A stretch of 33,960 nucleotides of DNA from Bacteroidales bacterium (lineage in GTDB: Bacteria > Bacteroidota > Bacteroidia > Bacteroidales > JAADGE01), in NCBI GenBank assembly GCA_029934705.1, contig JAOZLS010000008.1:1-33960 (forward strand), in the 5' to 3' direction. The notes beneath the pieces were generated by a model. That model made no database searches. It saw nothing but the letters and a program-made list of their open reading frames with translations, and was not told where the DNA came from. Below are positions 23,362 to 33,300 of this stretch, in pieces (the first letter of the stretch is position 1; each line of letters opens with the position of its first letter). The translations under genes were made by a program, and so were the position numbers.

Positions 23362-26300
23362 ATGAAAAATCTAAATATTTACCTAATACTAATAAGCATA
23401 TTGTTTTTTAATGTCAAACAAGTTAAAGGACAAGAACCTCAAGTATCCAAAGCCGCATTCTTCGATATTTCAGAGCCTTTGCGAGATAAAGTTTCTGCAG
23501 ACCATAATAATGCAGTGCAAGTATGGAAAAATGGATTAGTGAAAAATTATTTCGATTTACATAAACTTGTTAATCCGAAAGGAAAAATTACAGATTTAAG
23601 CTCGGTTCAAAAAGAAAATGGAAGCAAAATTACACTAGGAACTATCCATAATTTTGCAGGAACAGGTAATGTTTTACCAATTGCACCGCCCGATCCTTCT
23701 GGCGATGTAGGACCAAATCATTATGTTCAAATGATAAATAGCAAATTACAAATTTTTGATAAAACAGGAAGTTCTATTTATGGACCAGTCGATAACTCAA
23801 CTCTTTGGGAAGGGTTCACTGGTGCATGGACTGGCACAAATGACGGCGATCCTATTGTTTTATACGATGAAAACGCTGACAGGTGGTTTTTAAGTCAATT
23901 TGCAGTTAAAACAAGCAATAATTCATATTGGATTTTAATTGCAATTTCAACAACTGGAGATCCAACAGGAACCTATTACAGATATGCTTTTGAATTTGAT
24001 TATATGCCCGATTATCCAAAATACGGTATTTGGGGCGATGGGTATTATGTTTCGGTAAATCAATTTGAAATTGTGAAAAAAAATGAGTACAGAAAAGGCG
24101 GAGGTTTGGCAAGTCTTGAAAGAGATGCAATGCTTGCTGGCAGTCCTGATGCTAGAATGATATTTTTTACAATGTTAGAAACATGCCCTCAAGGGTGGAG
24201 TTTTATGCCAGCCGACTGTGATAGTAATTTCCCGCCATCAGGAACACCAAATGTTTTTGCTTATATTAATGATGATACTTGGGGAGGAAATGACGAACTT
24301 GATTTATGGGCTTTTCATTCAGATTGGGATAATCCTGTAAATTCAACAATTACAAATGTGAAAACACTTCCTGTTGATGCTTTTGACTCAGATATTTATG
24401 GCAGTACAACTTGGGAAAATCGAAATAATTTGGAGCAACCCGATGTAAGCCAAAAACTTCATGCAATGTCCGATAGACTCATGTTTCGTATGCAATATCG
24501 TAATTTTGGAACACATCAATCCATGGTACTATGCCATACTGTAGATGCAGTTGGCGGCGACGGTGATAGAGCTGGTATTCGTTGGTATGAATTAAGAAAA
24601 TCAACAGCTGATTGGTGTATTCATCAACAAAGTACTTATGCTCCTGATGATAATCATCGTTGGATGGGAAGTATTGCTATGAACGGAAACGGAGATATTG
24701 CACTTGGATATTCTATTGTCAGCAGCACAATTTATCCATCAATTAGATACACAGGCAGGCTTGCTAGTGATCCTTTAAATACAATGACAATTGCTGAACA
24801 AGAAATTGTAGCAGGAACTTCTTCACAAACTATATTTCCTCGCTGGGGAGATTATAGTATGATGAGCATAGACCCTTCAAATGATAAAACTTTTTGGTAT
24901 AATCAAGAATATACATCTGGTAGCTTCTTTTGGAAAACACAAATCGCATCATTCAATCTTGAAGAACTTGAAGATCCTATTTTAAGTGTTTCCGAAAGCG
25001 GAACTTCACAAATAAACCTTTCGTGGATAAAAAACGATGCTAGTAACGATGTTATTATAGCATGGTCGCTTGATGGTAATTTTGGGAAATTACAAGATGG
25101 TAAAATTTATACTGAAAATATGGCAATTGCTGGTGGCGGAACGGTTCTGTATATAGGAGAAAACAATAGCTTTTCTCACTTAGGGTTAAGACCGGGTACA
25201 ACTTATTATTACAAAGCATGGTCAGTGAAAAATGCAAGTCCAGATTACTCTTTTGGAGTAACTGATATAGGACAAACATTAAGAGAAATTATTTTTTATG
25301 ATGGTTTTGAAAGTGAAAATGGTTGGATATATAACGGAGAGTGGGAGCGTGGTGCTCCACAAGGATTAAATTCTGATTCTTACGGTGCTCCTGATCCTGA
25401 AAATGCCTATGCAGGGACAAATGTTCTTGGATTAGATTTAAGCTCAAACGGAGACTACGGTGAAATTACAGAAAATAGAGGACAATGGGCTATTTCTCCA
25501 GTAATAGATTGTTCTGGCTTTGAATACACAGAAATTTCGTTTTACAGATGGCTCGGTGTAAAAGATTTAATGGATTATGCCTACATCGATATCTCTACAA
25601 ACGGAACAGATTGGATAGAACTTTGGACAAACACAATTCCTGTTGATGACGGAAATTGGTATAAAGTAAAACTTGATATTTCGGATTATGCTGATAATCA
25701 ATCAACTATTCAAATAAGATTTTCGATGGGTGAAGCTGATGATAGCTGGTATTATTGTGGTTGGAATATCGACGAGTTTTATATTACAGGAATATCAACA
25801 TTAATGTCGCCAGTTGCTACTATTATTCCTGAAATTGGATGTTCTGATAATGCGTTAACGGTATTGTCAAGCAAACGAGGAGAACAAACATTTTATTTAA
25901 AAGACGAAGCAGGAGACATATATGCTAGTTGGACTGGAGATAATATTTCTCATACATTTACAGGTATTACAAACGGAACATATACAGCACAAGTAGAAAA
26001 GAATGGTAATACTTCAGCTCTTTCCGAATCTGTATCTATTGTTATTGAAAACAGTCCTGTTGCACCTACTGCAATAAATAGTTCTGATACTGAAATTTGT
26101 TTAGGACAAACCGTTGAGTTATCATACACAGGGGGCGAAGGCACAAATTTTGTTTGGTATTCAGGTTCTAGCAACGGAACATTTATTGGAACAGGCAATA
26201 ATTTATCTGTTACACCTTACGAAACTACTACATTTTTTGGGAAATGGGAAAGTTTTTGTGAAACCTCTGCCTGTCAAGAAATTACAGTTAATGTAGTCGA

Positions 26301-27336
26301 ATCGCCTACTGCTACAGTAAGTGCTGATAATATTAGTTTTTGTGAGGGCGAAAATGCAGAGCTTTCAATAAATTTGACAGGTGTGCCTCCGTGGAATTTA
26401 ACATATACAGACGGAATAACCTCTGTAACGGTTGATGAAATTACAGATAATCCATATATTCTAAACATTACAAACGAAGGCACGTATTCAGTAATAAATC
26501 TTTCAGATGCAAATTGTACAGCCACTGAAAATGATTTAACAGGTAGTGTAACTGTAATACAACAAGTTATAACAGCAAATATTAGTGTTGATAATATTAG
26601 TTTTTGTGAAGGTGAAAGTGCAGAGCTTTCTATAAATTTGACAGGTGTGCCTCCGTGGAATTTAACATATACAGACGGAACAACTCCTGTAACGGTTGAT
26701 GGAATTACAGATAATCCATATATTCTAAACATTACAAACGAAGGCACATATTCAGTAATAAACCTTTCAGATGCAAATTGTACAGCTCTTGCTTCAGGCT
26801 TAACAGGTAGTACAACGGTTACACAACTTACAGCTACAGTTGTAACCGAACACCCAGATGATGTAGTTGCACTTGTAGGAGATAATATAAGTTTTGATGT
26901 TACTGCAGAAGGCGATAATTTAGAATATCAATGGCGATTTAATGAAATAGATATAGAAGAAGCAAATAATGAAAATTATGAAATATTAAATGTTCAACCC
27001 AATAATGTTGGTAATTACTCTGTGGTTCTTAACGGAACTTGTGGCGAAATAGAAAGTAATAGTGCATTATTGTCGATTTCGACAATATCAATTGAAAATC
27101 TTACACTTAACGGAATTAAAGTTTTTCCTAATCCGTTTTATGGAATAATAAATATACATGTAAAAAATGATGTTAACCTTGAAATTATTGATGTTTCTGG
27201 AAAAATATTGTTTTCTAAGAATATGAATAACAAAGAAATTACTAAAGTCGATTTAACAAATCAGAAATCTGGCTTTTATATTATGAAATTTACAAATAAA
27301 AATGAAAGTTTTTATTATAAACTAATAAAAAAATAA
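23362..27336 (+). CDS. Large multidomain T9SS-sorted protein with propeller, FN3, jelly-roll and Ig-like repeats
   Basis: This 1324-residue protein starts with a signal peptide (1-23, ending VKGQ). About 90-535 looks like a large beta-propeller (PPDPSGDVGPNHYVQMINS, WFLSQFAV, YPKYGIWGDGYYVSVN, RWMGSIAMNGNGDIALGYS). About 540-640 is FN3-like, and about 645-810 an adhesin/MAM-like jelly roll (YDGFESENGW ... GWNIDEFYITG). Then come Ig/PKD-like domains, including two tandem 88-residue copies (984-1071 and 1072-1159) with nearly the same DNA, another Ig-like domain (1160-1245; NLEYQWRFN, NVGNYSVVL) and a type A sorting domain (about 1250-1324; VFPNPFYGII, IDVSGKIL). No protease or glycosidase active site is recognisable. 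Surface attachment or matrix binding is likely. Confidence 0.86.
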   Translation: MKNLNIYLILISILFFNVKQVKGQEPQVSKAAFFDISEPLRDKVSADHNNAVQVWKNGLVKNYFDLHKLVNPKGKITDLSSVQKENGSKITLGTIHNFAGTGNVLPIAPPDPSGDVGPNHYVQMINSKLQIFDKTGSSIYGPVDNSTLWEGFTGAWTGTNDGDPIVLYDENADRWFLSQFAVKTSNNSYWILIAISTTGDPTGTYYRYAFEFDYMPDYPKYGIWGDGYYVSVNQFEIVKKNEYRKGGGLASLERDAMLAGSPDARMIFFTMLETCPQGWSFMPADCDSNFPPSGTPNVFAYINDDTWGGNDELDLWAFHSDWDNPVNSTITNVKTLPVDAFDSDIYGSTTWENRNNLEQPDVSQKLHAMSDRLMFRMQYRNFGTHQSMVLCHTVDAVGGDGDRAGIRWYELRKSTADWCIHQQSTYAPDDNHRWMGSIAMNGNGDIALGYSIVSSTIYPSIRYTGRLASDPLNTMTIAEQEIVAGTSSQTIFPRWGDYSMMSIDPSNDKTFWYNQEYTSGSFFWKTQIASFNLEELEDPILSVSESGTSQINLSWIKNDASNDVIIAWSLDGNFGKLQDGKIYTENMAIAGGGTVLYIGENNSFSHLGLRPGTTYYYKAWSVKNASPDYSFGVTDIGQTLREIIFYDGFESENGWIYNGEWERGAPQGLNSDSYGAPDPENAYAGTNVLGLDLSSNGDYGEITENRGQWAISPVIDCSGFEYTEISFYRWLGVKDLMDYAYIDISTNGTDWIELWTNTIPVDDGNWYKVKLDISDYADNQSTIQIRFSMGEADDSWYYCGWNIDEFYITGISTLMSPVATIIPEIGCSDNALTVLSSKRGEQTFYLKDEAGDIYASWTGDNISHTFTGITNGTYTAQVEKNGNTSALSESVSIVIENSPVAPTAINSSDTEICLGQTVELSYTGGEGTNFVWYSGSSNGTFIGTGNNLSVTPYETTTFFGKWESFCETSACQEITVNVVESPTATVSADNISFCEGENAELSINLTGVPPWNLTYTDGITSVTVDEITDNPYILNITNEGTYSVINLSDANCTATENDLTGSVTVIQQVITANISVDNISFCEGESAELSINLTGVPPWNLTYTDGTTPVTVDGITDNPYILNITNEGTYSVINLSDANCTALASGLTGSTTVTQLTATVVTEHPDDVVALVGDNISFDVTAEGDNLEYQWRFNEIDIEEANNENYEILNVQPNNVGNYSVVLNGTCGEIESNSALLSISTISIENLTLNGIKVFPNPFYGIINIHVKNDVNLEIIDVSGKILFSKNMNNKEITKVDLTNQKSGFYIMKFTNKNESFYYKLIKK
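26311..26838 (+). repeat. Two tandem 264-bp repeats coding for Ig-like domains
   Basis: 26311-26574 and 26575-26838 repeat with an exact 264-bp period (88 codons), with motifs DNISFCEGE, INLTGVPPWNLTYTDG and TNEGTYSVINLSDANCTA. By eye about ten bases differ over the first 195 or so of the aligned core. Divergence is concentrated at the end of each unit. This is a recent in-frame domain duplication. Confidence 0.85.
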
Positions 27337-27337
27337 T

Positions 27338-27467
27338 GGCTTTAGTTAAAAATGTCATTGGTTGATATAAATGCCTAGGTGAGGTATTTTCACCTCGCTT
27401 TATCTCAAATTTTCAGGTAAAAACACCTGAAATAGGCAAAATAATATCGACATTTTAAACTAAAGCC
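27338..27467. repeat. Nested inverted-repeat element with multi-branched fold
   Basis: The outer arms GGCTTTAGTTAAAAATGTC (27338-27356) and 27449-27467 pair with one mismatch in 19. An inner helix GCCTA/TAGGC (27373-27377, 27433-27437) encloses two hairpins: AGGTGA/TCACCT (27377-27382, 27390-27395) and TTTCAGGT/ACCTGAAA (27411-27418, 27425-27432). It starts two bases after the stop codon of the 23362 gene. It codes for nothing and could be a MITE-like element or a structured RNA. Confidence 0.75.
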
Positions 27468-27490
27468 AAAATAATTAATAATAATTGGAA

Positions 27491-27517
27491 AGTTCAAAAT
27501 AAGGTTGTTTTTGAACT
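27491..27517. repeat. Short hairpin upstream of the 27603 gene
   Basis: AGTTCAAAA (27491-27499) pairs perfectly with TTTTGAACT (27509-27517) around a 9-nt loop. It is 85 nt before the ATG and only 23 nt after the nested element. No T-run follows on the plus strand. Its role is unknown. Confidence 0.5.
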
Positions 27518-27602
27518 AAAATCTAATTGAATAATATGTGTAAAAGTTTATCTATAATAAACTATATATTTCTCATTAAAATAATAATTAAAATTAAAAA
27601 TT

Positions 27603-30014
27603 ATGAACAAAAATTTATTAACTATTCTTATAGTAACTTTTGTTGTATTTGGGTTAAATGCACAAAGTTTGAGTTTGAAGCAAACAAAATCAGGAAAAAG
27701 CTTTTTTAATTCAAATATTAAGGAATTAACAATTGAAAATGGTTTAAAGTCTGGAAAAGTAAATTATATTTCGGAAAGTTTTGATACAGAGATTCCTGCA
27801 ACATGGACGGTTATTAACAATAGTGGAGGAGACAACGATGCTTGGTTATGGAATGCAGGAGGTTGGGCAACTATTGATAGCGACGGACAAGGTACTGTTT
27901 ATGAAAATGATAGAGTAGCAGGAGAATTAATTACACCTACAGTTGATGTCTCAGGTGAAACTATAGTACTTATTAAGTTTGATCATTTTTTTAAATCAGA
28001 CGAGTATAACTCAAATAATGGGAAAGTTGAAGTATGGGACGGTACCCAATGGATTGTAATTGCAGATTATAATGAAACACATGGTTATAATACATCCAAT
28101 ATGGAACATGTTCAATTTGATGTAAGTGAGTATATTAACTCCGACTTTAAAGTTAGATTTAATTTCGACGACGCTGGAGTTTGGGCATATTATTGGCATA
28201 TTGATAATATTGTTGTTATGAGTCCAGAGCCTCATGATCTTGGTGTTAATAAAATATCTCCTAGTTATGTAATTAGTGGACAAACTGTAACACCGCAAAT
28301 AACAATTTATAACAATGGCTCAACCAACGAAACTACATATACAGTAACTATTACCGATGGTGATACTTACATTTCCACAGTTAATGTTTCAGAAGTTATT
28401 GCAATAGGCGAAGAAATAATAATAGATATGGATGCTTATATTCCTATAAGCGGAATTTCTAATTTTACAGCTACAGTTACTGTTGTTGGCGATGCTAATA
28501 CTGAGAATAACGAACTTGCAATACAATGCTTGGTGATGGAAGAAAGAGATACATATACCTGGAATACACAAGGGTTAAATGTTAATAAAGGACCTGCAAT
28601 TGTAACATTACCAACTGGTGAGCTAACAAGTGTTATTGAAAATAGTTATGGTTATGCAACTTGTGGCGATTGGGTTGAAAATACATGGTATGTAATATTT
28701 AGAGAGCCTGGTATAAACGGATCATATTTTTTAGCAAAAATTGATATTAATTCAGGAGTTACTACAGTTATAGGTGAAATTGCTAATGCTGATGATATTA
28801 CAGGAATGGCTTATGATGCAACAACATCTATAATGTATATTGCGTCTTACAATGGAACTGGTTCCGATTTTTATAAAATAGATTTAATTACATCAAATAT
28901 ACAATTTGTAGGTGAAATAGATGAAACTGCAATGATAATTGGTATCGCCTCTGATATTAATGGTGATTTTTGGGGTGTTGATATAGAATATGATCATTTT
29001 TATCAAATTAATAAAGAAACTGGAGCAGGTACAGATATAGGTGCACTTGGTATTGATTTAGATGGTGTTCAAGACATTGCTTTCGACCGTGATAATGATA
29101 TTCTTTTTGGAACTCTTTTTGGAATGAATGGTGGTCTTTATACTATTAATACAAATACAGGAGTTGCTAACTTAGTTTCAACTATTGATGCAGAATTAGC
29201 TGCTTTTGCAATTCCTTATACAAATATTTCAACGGATTTTATTACATTTTCTTTCCCAGAGCAAACGAGTGATGCTGAAATAAATACCGAAAATCATACT
29301 ATTAAAATTGAAGTCGCTTATGGAACTGAAATTGATAATCTTGCAGCACAATTTACAACATCTTATGCTGCTGTTGTTGATATTGTTGATGAAAATCAAA
29401 TAAGTGGGACAACAGTAAATGATTTTACCTCTCCAGTAATTTATACTGTTACTGCCGAAGATGGAGTAACAGAACAAGACTGGACTGTTACCGTTACTAT
29501 TACTACAAATGTACTTAGTGATGTTGCAACATTAAGTGATTTAACTTATGATGGAACAATTATAACTGATTTTAGTGCTACAATTTTTGAATATAATGTA
29601 GAGTTAGAAAGTGGAACTACAGCAGTACCAGTAGTTGTAGGAACTCCAACCGATGATAATGCAAGCACTGAAATAACTGATGCAAATGAACTACCAGGAA
29701 TTACAACCTTATTAGTAACAGCTGAAGATGGTATTACTACAGAATTATATACAATAAATTTTACAGTTGCTGCAAGCTCTATTAATAATATTTTAGATGG
29801 TGAAATTAGTATTTATCCAAACCCTTCAAATGGAGAATTTAGCATAAACGTAAATGATAACTATAATTTAGATATTATTGATATTGCAGGAAGAGTAATA
29901 AACTCGATAGTTATTAATTCAAATAGCAAAATTAATATTTCTGAATCAGGAATATATTTCTTGCGTTTCTCAAATAATACAGGAACTTATACCGAAAAAG
30001 TTTTTGTAAAATAA
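27603..30014 (+). CDS. T9SS-sorted adhesin-like protein with DUF5018-like and cadherin-like domains
   Basis: This 803-residue protein has a signal peptide (1-20, ending LNAQ). Domains in order are choice-of-anchor J/adhesin (about 55-205; ESFDTEIPATWTV ... YYWHIDNIVVM), CARDB-like (208-310; DLGVNKISPSYVISG), propeller-like (312-540; DWVENTWYVIF, AFDRDNDILFGTLFG, ELAAFAIPYT), DUF5018-like (543-638; ISTDFITFSFPEQ, YTVTAEDGVTEQDWTV), cadherin-like beta sandwich (640-725; LSDLTYDGTIITDFSATIFE, VTAEDGITTELYTINF) and type A sorting domain (730-803; IYPNPSNGEF, IIDIAGR). The first three modules match the protein at 16266 in order and motif, and the last two are extra. A promoter is not obvious. Its upstream region holds the nested element and a hairpin. 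Confidence 0.87.
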   Translation: MNKNLLTILIVTFVVFGLNAQSLSLKQTKSGKSFFNSNIKELTIENGLKSGKVNYISESFDTEIPATWTVINNSGGDNDAWLWNAGGWATIDSDGQGTVYENDRVAGELITPTVDVSGETIVLIKFDHFFKSDEYNSNNGKVEVWDGTQWIVIADYNETHGYNTSNMEHVQFDVSEYINSDFKVRFNFDDAGVWAYYWHIDNIVVMSPEPHDLGVNKISPSYVISGQTVTPQITIYNNGSTNETTYTVTITDGDTYISTVNVSEVIAIGEEIIIDMDAYIPISGISNFTATVTVVGDANTENNELAIQCLVMEERDTYTWNTQGLNVNKGPAIVTLPTGELTSVIENSYGYATCGDWVENTWYVIFREPGINGSYFLAKIDINSGVTTVIGEIANADDITGMAYDATTSIMYIASYNGTGSDFYKIDLITSNIQFVGEIDETAMIIGIASDINGDFWGVDIEYDHFYQINKETGAGTDIGALGIDLDGVQDIAFDRDNDILFGTLFGMNGGLYTINTNTGVANLVSTIDAELAAFAIPYTNISTDFITFSFPEQTSDAEINTENHTIKIEVAYGTEIDNLAAQFTTSYAAVVDIVDENQISGTTVNDFTSPVIYTVTAEDGVTEQDWTVTVTITTNVLSDVATLSDLTYDGTIITDFSATIFEYNVELESGTTAVPVVVGTPTDDNASTEITDANELPGITTLLVTAEDGITTELYTINFTVAASSINNILDGEISIYPNPSNGEFSINVNDNYNLDIIDIAGRVINSIVINSNSKINISESGIYFLRFSNNTGTYTEKVFVK

Positions 30015-30027
30015 TAAGAAAATAATT

Positions 30028-30230
30028 ATTGCCCTTTGTATTATGCAGAATTGAGTCCACTCCAAAAAGTCATTTTACCCCTAAATCCCCTAAAGGGGAC
30101 TTTTAGAACTTTCTGTGTTTCAGTATTTTCCCTTTAGGGGCTAGGGGTAAAAAGTATTGAAATTCAAAAAGTTTAAATTTCCGGAGTGGACTCAGAATTA
30201 AAATTTTAGTTCCATAATACAAATGGCAAT
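30028..30230. repeat. 203-bp nested palindromic element (MITE-like)
   Basis: Three sets of arms nest around one centre. The outer arm 30028-30045 pairs with 30213-30230. The middle GAGTCCACTCC (30053-30063) pairs with GGAGTGGACTC (30183-30193). The inner TTTTACCCCTA plus CCCCTAAAGGG (30073-30097) pairs with 30130-30152, apart from a small bulge. It starts 14 nt after a stop codon. The inner part resembles the CCCCTAAAGGGG-type repeats I associate with Bacteroidota genomes. The rest of the gap to 30394 is plain AT-rich sequence in which I see no clear promoter. Confidence 0.8.
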
Positions 30231-30394
30231 TTATTGTTATATAAAATTTATTAAACTGAAAATTTTGAAATAGATGAAACACTTCTAATAAAAAAAATAA
30301 CACACAAAACATTGATTATTGCAATATTACACAAGTAAGTACAAAATAATAGTATGCAGGTGTTATATTTAACTTTTACATAATATTTTAACAG

Positions 30395-33300
30395 ATGAAA
30401 AAAATAATTTTAACATTAATCGTAATTTCTTTATTTGCAACATTTCAGTTATTTGCACAAAAATGGGATAAAAAAAATATTACAAAGAATGGTAATGTTG
30501 ATTTACTTATAGATAGTAAAGCATACTGGCAGAGATTAGCCGATGCAGGCTTAGTTCCTTATAATCCTATAATAAAAATTCCAAATGCAATATATAAAAC
30601 AAGTAAGATTAATGCAAAAAGTGTAAAAACCGAAGATTCGCCAGATGTTCCCGTAGATGAACCTGGAACTTCTTTTCAAAGCGAGAATTCAATATTTGTT
30701 TCACCTATTGACAATTCTTATGTAATGAATTCTAACAATTCAACAACTGTAGGTCTTGATATTTATGGAGCAAATTTTTTTTATTCTGATAATATGGGAG
30801 CAGAGTGGAATGGAACAGAACAAGGTGTAGGTGGCGATAATTCAGGCGATCCTGCAACAGCAATAGGTCTTGATGGAAGAATGTATGTTGGTTTTATTCA
30901 TAATAATAGAGGTCAAGGTGTGTCTTATTCAGAAGATAATGGTATTACCTGGACAAGCGTAGTTGCAGGCGATCCTCCACCAGTAGGCTCAAATAATTTG
31001 CTTGATAAAAATCACTTATGGATAGATAATTCGCCTACAAGCCCTTATGTTGGAAATGTTTACGATGCCTGGACACCTTTTGGTAACGATAATAACAGAA
31101 ATATTGAATTAGTTTATTCAAATAATGGTGGTATATCATATTCAACACCAATAAATATTAGTTCGGGTGTGAATACTGGTGGTCTTAATCAAGGAGTAAA
31201 CCTACAAACAGGACCAAATGGCGAAGTATATGCAGTTTGGTCAATATATGATTTGTCTAATGCAGACGAATCAGCTATAGGAATGGCAAAATCTATTGAT
31301 GGAGGACAATCTTTTGCACCAGCATATAGAATTATTGACAATATTAGAGGAATAAGAAAAACAGGAGTATTAAAAAATATGAGGGTTAATAGTTTTCCTG
31401 TGATGGCTGTAGATATTAGCGAAGGAGTTTTTAACGGAAATATTTATGTGGTTTGGTCAAATATTGGTACGCCTAACGTAAATACTGGAACAAATGTTAG
31501 TATTTATATGATAAAATCTGAAGATGGAGGAACGAATTGGTCGTTACCTATTCGAGTAAATCAAGGAGTTTTCCAAGAGGGTAAAGAGTCATATCAACCA
31601 TGGATAACATGCGACCCAGTAACAGGAACTTTAAGTGTTGTCTTTTATGACGATAGAAATGTAAGTTCTCAACAAGTAGAAACATGGGTTGCAAATTCGT
31701 ATGACGCAGGTGAAACATGGGAAGATTTCAGAATAAGTGATGTCGCTTTTACACCATCTGGCATACCTAATATGGCTGCTAATTATATGGGAGATTATCT
31801 TGGTATTTCAGCTCGAGGCGGGAAAGTATATCCTGTTTGGACTGATAATAGAGAAGGTACTTTTATGTCTTATGTTTCGCCTTTTGAAACAAATAGTAGA
31901 GCCAGACCTACAAATTTGCAAATAGTATTATTGCACGAAACAGGTTCTGTTGAGCTTAATTGGGACTTTGACAATGCAAAATCTTTTCAATATTTTTCAA
32001 TATATAGAGACGATGTATATTTGGGAACAAGTACAGATACATATTTTTCCGATTTACTTCCGATTTATGGTAAATACGAATACAAAATTTATGCTGTATT
32101 TGAAGATGGCGAATCTTTTCCAGCAAAAAATAATATAACTTATGGTAATTATGAAATATCAGCAACCAATGAACTTCATGAGTCTTTGCTTATTAACCAA
32201 TCATCGGTGCGTACTATTTCAGTAACTAATAACGGAACTATTCCTGTAACATATAATGTAATATCAGAAATTATTTCTGCGAAAAATATAACAAATTATT
32301 GTACTGCCAGCGGGGGTGGAGAGTATGAATATATTTCAGGAATTCAATTTGGCGACATTAATAATATTGGAACAGGTAGTAATAATTACACATTTTATTC
32401 AACACTTTCAACTAATGTTACTGCAGGTAATACATACCCTATAGGTATTAGCGTAGGAGAAATTGATTCAAATGATGATATTGGTGTTTGGATTGATATA
32501 AACCATGACGGCGATTTTGACGATGCCAACGAAAATGTAATTTGTGAAGTTGGTATTGGAAATGCAGGAACTTATAATTATAATTTAACAATACCCGAAA
32601 GTGCTGTAGGTGGCGAAACTGTTATGCGTGTGAGACTTAAATGTAATGATATTGATTGTGGTAATCCTTGCGGAGAAACACCTTATGGTGAAGTTGAAGA
32701 TTATATTATTAATATTAATAGTTGGTTGGAAACAAATAGTATTACAGAAACATTGTATCCTGGTGAAAATTCTCAAATTTTAGTACACTTTTTTTCACAA
32801 GATCTTACCTCTGGCAATTATAGTGCAAATATTAATCTATTAAGTTATGAAACTGACGAAAATTTATATACAATTCCTATTACTTTAACAGTTAATAATT
32901 CAATAGAACTACAGTCGTTACCAACAGCAGAAAATTCTCTTTTATGCAGTGGAAACGAAACTTCTCTTTATGCAAATGCGAGAGGTGGTAGTGGTACATA
33001 CACTTATTCTTGGAGTTCTTCCCCCGCAGGTTTTACTTCAAGTAATGCAAATCCTATTGTTTCTCCTTCTGAAAATATGATTTATCATGTAACAGTTAGT
33101 GATGGCTTAGCATCAGTAACCGAAGATGTTAGTCTTGTAATGGCAAGTACACCAGAGCAACCAGCACAACCTATAGGACTAGGTTTTTTATGTAAAAATT
33201 CTTCAAATGTATTGTATCAAATAACAGAAGTTTCAGATGCTCAATATTATCAATGGTCGGTTTTTCCTACAGAGGCGGGCAGTTTTACCGGAGAAAATAT

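Noticed and set aside
26274-26747. 157-codon open frame on the minus strand
   Set aside because: It is antisense to the duplicated Ig-like repeats. The repeat itself doubles the open frame, and it has no promoter or recognisable domain.
27338-27467. Known riboswitch
   Set aside because: The branched fold looks riboswitch-like, but I could not match conserved cores of TPP, cobalamin, SAM or other classes, and it directly follows a stop codon rather than leading a metabolic gene.
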